9,918 nt of DNA from Acidobacteriota bacterium (GTDB lineage: Bacteria > Acidobacteriota > Vicinamibacteria > Vicinamibacterales > UBA823), in the NCBI GenBank assembly GCA_003509065.1, contig DODG01000257.1, forward strand, positions 1-9,918, written 5' to 3'. Below the pieces are notes generated by a model. The model ran no database searches. It saw only the letters and a list, made by a program, of their open reading frames with translations, and was not told the DNA's origin. Positions within the stretch are counted from its first letter, which is position 1, and each line of letters opens with the position of its first letter. Of the stretch, positions 7,049 through 9,918 are shown piece by piece. Made by a program: the position numbers and the translations under genes.

Positions 7049-7055
7049 CGCAAAG

Positions 7056-7571
7056 ATGTCTATTCTGAAGATTGCACGCATGGGTCATCCTATCTTGCGG
7101 CGTCGAGCACGCCCAGTGGATTTACTAGAGCTGACTACTGCCCCGATACAAAAGTTGATCGACGACATGATTGCAACAATGAAAGAGTATCAGGGAATTG
7201 GTCTAGCTGGTCCTCAGGTGCACGAAGATCTGCGGCTGTTCGTGGTAGGTGTTGAGAACGGTGACGATCCAATGCCCCTAACGGTCATTGTCAATCCCGA
7301 GCTGACTCTCCTGGGAGATACATCAGTCGATGATTGGGAAGGATGCTTGAGTATTCCAGACGTACGGGGTCGTGTACCGCGGGCGCCAGAAATTGATGTC
7401 CGCGGTTTTGATCGGCAGGGAAAACCTCTCCAATTCACTGCACGTGGTATGGCTGCTCGCGTGATCCAGCATGAAACTGACCATCTTGATGGCATTCTTT
7501 TTCTAGATCGAATGAAAACATTCGAATCACTTGCCTTTATTGAGGAGTACAGTCGTTTCTTAGCTGAATAA
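7056..7571 (+). CDS. def: Peptide deformylase
   Basis: A 171-residue peptide deformylase of normal length. All three family motifs are intact: GIGLAGPQ (47-54), EGCLS with metal-binding Cys97 (95-99), and QHETDH with metal ligands His139 and His143 and catalytic Glu140 (138-143). The enzyme removes the formyl group from the N-terminal methionine of nascent proteins in the cytoplasm, and uses Fe(II) or a similar metal. The ATG at 7056 gives the usual N terminus (MSILKIARMGHPILR); a GTG at 7005 would add 17 residues with no family match and would lie upstream of the best -10 box. No methionyl-tRNA formyltransferase gene, a common partner, is next to it. It is divergent from the zinc-ribbon Nudix gene and stops 11 bp before the convergent thyX. 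Confidence 0.96.
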   Translation: MSILKIARMGHPILRRRARPVDLLELTTAPIQKLIDDMIATMKEYQGIGLAGPQVHEDLRLFVVGVENGDDPMPLTVIVNPELTLLGDTSVDDWEGCLSIPDVRGRVPRAPEIDVRGFDRQGKPLQFTARGMAARVIQHETDHLDGILFLDRMKTFESLAFIEEYSRFLAE

Positions 7572-7582
7572 CCTTTTACGAC

Positions 7583-9187
7583 TTATGTAGCTTGACGCCG
7601 TTTTTCACTAGCACGTTCCGCCTTCAATCGTTCCAAATCAATCTCGCTATGATCGGCGAATTTCATAGCCGCAGCGACTGCCTGATGTCCAGCTTGTTCT
7701 CCAATGAGTTTATGCATTTTTTGGCTCACGCGTCGATAGGCAGGATGCCCTTGGGGAGCGCTACGAAGTTCGATAAGGTGCATTGCCTCGCGCGCATTCA
7801 TCTGCATATAGAAACGAACTCGATAGGCCATTGAAACGGCATACGATGCAATTCGTTCCAGGCCGCGAGTAATTAAGGTGTCGTAAAGATCGGCTGTTGT
7901 CGTCATAACCTTCTGCCAGTCATTGAGCGCACCCACTTCTTCAATTGCGGCGGGTTCCGTGAAGCCATGGGCAGGTGTGAGGTTTTGCCACTCAAGAGTA
8001 AGGAGGCGATGTCGCTGCAAATCTCTGAAAGCCCCGTAGTCAGATAGCACATCGAATCGGTACGTCGCTCGTTCAAAGGCACGTCCAGGCTTGTGGCGGC
8101 GATTGGTTCTGTTACCCACATAGGCCTGAAGGACAGATACACGTTCCTCTGTTGACATCGACCGAGCTATCGAGAGTAGCTGATCGTCTGGCAGTCGTGA
8201 CACGGCGTAGAGAGCCCCAGCCACAATTTTTATTTCACCATCGGGGTCGTAATCAGTCAGCACAACTTCGTCTTGAGGTTCCGGCTTGATTTGTTCTAGG
8301 ACGGTCGCTGACAAGCGTTGCATATCGGTTTGGTTTTCCGCCAGGTACTTACTCCAGCGTTCACCGCGATCTGGTCGATCGACTCGGGTTAAGAATGCGG
8401 GAATCACCTTACGTAGTTCTGTGAGCATTGCGGCAGCGTACTGCTGAGCCTCAGCCAGCGGGTTTGCACGCATCTGTAGAAGCAAGGCCTCGTACGCCTG
8501 TCCCGAGCCATAGATACCAACGTTCGACTGGGTTGCTGCCGGTAACAGGCCACGAAGTGTATCGAGTGCTTTAGCTCTGATTGCTGCTCGGTAAACACCA
8601 TCAGAATCGCTTGTCGCCTTCGGAAATCGTTTTCGATAATGAGACTGCATAGGTTCTAGCCAGTGTGCATAGGTTGCGAAAGCAGCATCGAGCGTTTCGG
8701 TATAGTGCTTCGAGAGCACTGGATCTTTAATTTCCTCAGGAATCAGGTATTTCCAGCGACCGTTCGACTGATCAGTGTATGGCACGTAACGTGTCGATTG
8801 CTCTAGGTACGACATGAGTCGCCCGCGTTCGAGAATCTTAGTTAAAATATTAGAAGCACCTTCACAGGCGATGTGGGCACCACCCAGTTGTGCCACTGAA
8901 TCATCCCCGTAATCAGAGAACACCCGCGTATAGAGTTTCTCAGCACGTTCGACACCAACTTCTGAAGTTGTTACGGCAGTCGCTGCCATGTCGCTAGAGA
9001 ACTCGTCCAAAAAAAGACGGCGCAGGGATTTTGCAGACCGTGAATATCGCGCGAAAAGGGCACCCTTTACTACCTCAGGTAAATTCGTGATAGCAAAGAC
9101 TGGGCTATCGAGATTGGTGAAATATGGCGTTAGAGTTAGGCGTTCATTGGCCGTAAATTCTTCGTGGCCAGAAAGTACGTTAGGCAC
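7583..9187 (-). CDS. thyX: Tandem-domain ThyX, flavin-dependent thymidylate synthase-like
   Basis: A 534-residue protein, about twice the usual ThyX (roughly 220-250). Both halves align by eye with ThyX. The N-terminal half has SDYGDDSVAQLGGAHIACEG (91-110) followed by RGRLMSYLEQSTRY (121-134), keeping S-x-x-E-x-S-x-R-Y but with Gly122 where the ThyX motif RHRxxSxNExSxRY has His. The C-terminal half has DYGAFRDLQRHR ending at 394, so RHR is kept (392-394) but the rest of the motif is lost (LLTLEWQNLTPAHG), then a substrate-region match MNAREAMHLIELR (463-475) and HPAYR (481-485). ThyX makes dTMP from dUMP with methylene-tetrahydrofolate, FAD and NADPH. GTG at 9187 is the only upstream start before an in-frame stop. 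Activity of this fused form is inferred; a non-catalytic role is possible. Confidence 0.85.
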   Translation of the reverse strand: MPNVLSGHEEFTANERLTLTPYFTNLDSPVFAITNLPEVVKGALFARYSRSAKSLRRLFLDEFSSDMAATAVTTSEVGVERAEKLYTRVFSDYGDDSVAQLGGAHIACEGASNILTKILERGRLMSYLEQSTRYVPYTDQSNGRWKYLIPEEIKDPVLSKHYTETLDAAFATYAHWLEPMQSHYRKRFPKATSDSDGVYRAAIRAKALDTLRGLLPAATQSNVGIYGSGQAYEALLLQMRANPLAEAQQYAAAMLTELRKVIPAFLTRVDRPDRGERWSKYLAENQTDMQRLSATVLEQIKPEPQDEVVLTDYDPDGEIKIVAGALYAVSRLPDDQLLSIARSMSTEERVSVLQAYVGNRTNRRHKPGRAFERATYRFDVLSDYGAFRDLQRHRLLTLEWQNLTPAHGFTEPAAIEEVGALNDWQKVMTTTADLYDTLITRGLERIASYAVSMAYRVRFYMQMNAREAMHLIELRSAPQGHPAYRRVSQKMHKLIGEQAGHQAVAAAMKFADHSEIDLERLKAERASEKRRQAT

Positions 9188-9192
9188 AGAGA

Positions 9193-9198
9193 TATAAT
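9193..9198 (+). promoter_or_regulatory. Possible -10 element for the thioesterase-glutaredoxin unit
   Basis: A perfect TATAAT on the plus strand, overlapping the thyX -10-like hexamer on the other strand. It would give a leader of about 90 nt before the thioesterase ATG at 9294. No matching -35 was found, so this may only be the complement of the thyX element. Confidence 0.25.
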
Positions 9199-9224
9199 AA
9201 ACTCGGTACCCCGCGTATGGTCAA
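9194..9224 (-). promoter_or_regulatory. Putative promoter of thyX, leaderless
   Basis: On the minus strand TTGACC (9224-9219, 5 of 6) and TATTAT (9199-9194, 5 of 6) are 19 nt apart. Six nt separate the -10-like hexamer from the GTG at 9187, so the transcript would begin at the start codon. There is no Shine-Dalgarno sequence, which agrees with a leaderless message. Confidence 0.45.
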
Positions 9225-9293
9225 TTGTTCTGCTTCAATCGTGCTAATCTACGCTCGATTACAGTGTGCTCGGATACATCGACCGAATGTCCT

Positions 9294-9755
9294 ATGAGTG
9301 TTACTTTTTGTTACAAGATCGAGGTGCGTTTTCGCGATTGCGATGAATTTGGTCATGTGAATAACGCCGTATATTTCACATATCTTGAAGAAACCCGCCA
9401 TGCCTACCTCAGACATCTAGCTAGTCAAGGTGTATCCAGTAACGCCGTTGATGAAAAATTGCCGCACGGGTTTGTGCTTGTCCGGACCGAATGCGATTTT
9501 CTCTCCGAGGCATTACCAGGCGACTGGCTTGAGATTCAGTTGCGTGTATCGAAAATCGGTCGGTCAAGCTTCGGATACGAATACGAAATAAGGAATACTT
9601 CCAAGAGTCAGTTGGTAGCACGGGCGAAATCAGTTCACGTAGCTTACGATCGCATAAAGAAACGGTCGCAACCGATCCCCGAAGAGTTTCGTGCGGTCCT
9701 TGAACGTGCGATGCAAGGATTATCTGAAACATCAATTGATGTTGTTTCGGACTGA
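9294..9755 (+). CDS. 4HBT/YbgC-type hotdog-fold acyl-CoA thioesterase
   Basis: A 153-residue hotdog-fold protein of usual YbgC/FadM/4-hydroxybenzoyl-CoA thioesterase length. The N-terminal signature is complete: VRFRDCDEFGHVNN (residues 11-24), with Asp17 at the place of the catalytic acid, then YFTYLEETR. The core continues with a strand-rich region (LEIQLRVSKIGRSSFGYEYEI and VARAKSVHVAYD), the usual tetramer-forming sheet. Such enzymes hydrolyse acyl-CoA or aryl-CoA thioesters; chain length cannot be read from sequence. Start ATG 9294 (MSVTFCYKIEVRF) is chosen because it begins just before the fold; a TTG at 9225 would add 23 residues without family match. No clear Shine-Dalgarno sequence precedes it. 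No tol-pal genes follow, so the E. coli ybgC context is absent. The next gene starts 31 bp downstream on the same strand. Confidence 0.9.
   Translation: MSVTFCYKIEVRFRDCDEFGHVNNAVYFTYLEETRHAYLRHLASQGVSSNAVDEKLPHGFVLVRTECDFLSEALPGDWLEIQLRVSKIGRSSFGYEYEIRNTSKSQLVARAKSVHVAYDRIKKRSQPIPEEFRAVLERAMQGLSETSIDVVSD
9728..9743. repeat. Perfect 16-bp palindrome at the thioesterase 3' end
   Basis: AACATCAATTGATGTT is a perfect inverted repeat lying in the last codons of the thioesterase gene, 43 bp before the selenoprotein-like start codon. It could be an operator or chance; no T-run follows that would make it a terminator. Confidence 0.4.
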
Positions 9756-9771
9756 CAAATTTCCATTGCAC

Positions 9772-9777
9772 AAGGAG
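9772..9777 (+). promoter_or_regulatory. Strong ribosome binding site of the glutaredoxin-like gene
   Basis: AAGGAG, 9 nt before the ATG at 9787. It is the clearest Shine-Dalgarno sequence in the window and fixes the start of a frame that an ordinary gene caller would drop because of its TGA at codon 10. Confidence 0.75.
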
Positions 9778-9786
9778 ACAGCAGGC

Positions 9787-9918
9787 ATGGTTTACATATT
9801 TGGCAAGGATACGTGACCGTACACAGTAGCTGCCCGTGAAAATTACGAAAGGCAGCAGATTGCTGTTGATTACATCAACGTAAAGCAGGATCCTGCGGGT
9901 CTAGAACGTATGCTCAAG
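9787..9918 (+). CDS. Putative selenocysteine-containing glutaredoxin-like protein, 3'-truncated
   Basis: The frame from ATG 9787 reads MVYIFGKDT, then TGA (9814-9816, codon 10), then PYTVAARENYERQQIAVDYINV and on with no further stop to the window end (44 codons). Read with selenocysteine at TGA, it matches a small glutaredoxin-like thioredoxin-fold protein: first strand VYIFGK (2-7), redox motif T-U-P-Y-T (9-13) where homologues have TCPYT, helix 14-24, second strand 26-32, second helix starting near 36. The second motif position is Thr13, not Cys, so it is a one-selenol (UxxT) site. A strong Shine-Dalgarno sequence precedes it, and a SECIS-like hairpin lies 12 nt after the TGA. It follows the thioesterase gene by 31 bp on the same strand and may share its transcript. 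Alternatives are a Cys-to-stop pseudogene or a base-call error; the hairpin argues against both. SelA, SelB, SelC and SelD genes would have to lie elsewhere. Confidence 0.8.
9829..9856 (+). promoter_or_regulatory. Putative bacterial SECIS element
   Basis: GCTGCC (9829-9834) pairs perfectly with GGCAGC (9851-9856); inside it CGT (9835-9837) pairs with ACG (9845-9847), with an AAA bulge at 9848-9850. The apical loop GAAAATT (9838-9844) begins with G and starts about 21 nt after the TGA. A hairpin just 3' of UGA, with loop 16-37 nt away and a G in its first positions, is the known form of bacterial SECIS elements bound by SelB. G9838-T10-type wobble and A9839-T9843 pairing could tighten the loop to AAA. 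Folding was done by eye. Confidence 0.65.

Noticed and set aside
7005..7055. Upstream GTG start for peptide deformylase
   Set aside because: It lies ahead of the best -10 box, overlaps the divergent gene's leader and adds 17 residues with no match to the family.
9787..9816. The glutaredoxin-like frame as a real 9-residue peptide ending at TGA, or a pseudogene
   Set aside because: The TGA sits at the redox residue, the downstream frame keeps glutaredoxin pattern with no other stop, and a SECIS-like hairpin follows; selenocysteine explains all of these together. A base-call error remains possible.
1..9918. Mobile element, CRISPR array, tRNA or phage remnant
   Set aside because: No transposase or integrase motif, no regularly spaced direct repeats and no cloverleaf were seen; gene content is uniformly chromosomal.

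Overview
The window (base composition close to half G+C by eye) carries a compact chromosomal stretch of housekeeping and cofactor genes, mostly in head-to-head and tail-to-tail pairs. There are no insertion sequences, tRNAs, rRNAs, CRISPR arrays or phage genes. The gene content is bacterial (deformylase, MutY/MutT, ThiI, ThyX, YgfZ). The short Actinobacteria-like MutY, the double-length ThyX and the apparently leaderless promoters suggest an uncultivated, non-proteobacterial lineage. Acidobacteriota or Chloroflexota-like groups are possible, but I cannot fix the phylum from this sequence alone.

Layout: 1-474 (+) is the C-terminal part of a YgfZ-type folate-binding protein. 461-853 (-) and 896-1612 (-) are a MutT-type Nudix hydrolase and a short MutY, apparently one oxidised-guanine operon read mutY then mutT. 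1645-2184 (+) is a PduO-type cobalamin adenosyltransferase. 2227-5070 (-) is a three-gene unit read right to left: a geranylgeranyl-reductase-like flavoprotein, a squalene/phytoene synthase family enzyme joined to it by an ATGA overlap, and a small membrane-anchored protein of unknown function. 5241-6422 (+) is ThiI without a rhodanese domain. 6454-6990 (-) is a zinc-ribbon Nudix hydrolase. 7056-7571 (+) is peptide deformylase. 7583-9187 (-) is a 534-residue tandem-domain ThyX. 9294-9755 (+) is a 4HBT/YbgC-type thioesterase. 9787 to the window end (+) is a glutaredoxin-like reading frame interrupted at codon 10 by TGA.

The most notable item is that last gene. It has a strong Shine-Dalgarno sequence. 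The TGA sits exactly where glutaredoxins have their first redox cysteine (reading T-Sec-P-Y-T), the frame stays open for 34 further codons to the window edge with a glutaredoxin-like pattern, and a hairpin 12 nt after the TGA has the position and shape of a bacterial SECIS element. I read it as a selenocysteine-containing glutaredoxin-like protein, cut by the window end.

Other points: the ThyX is a fusion of two ThyX-like halves whose signature motif is divided between them. MutY lacks its 8-oxoG-reading C-terminal domain but has a MutT homologue directly downstream. Several genes that start transcription units have a -10-like hexamer 6-9 nt before the start codon and no Shine-Dalgarno sequence, suggesting leaderless mRNAs. 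The divergent gaps contain near-symmetric -10 sequences that could fire both ways. No gene-free stretch exceeds 300 bases.
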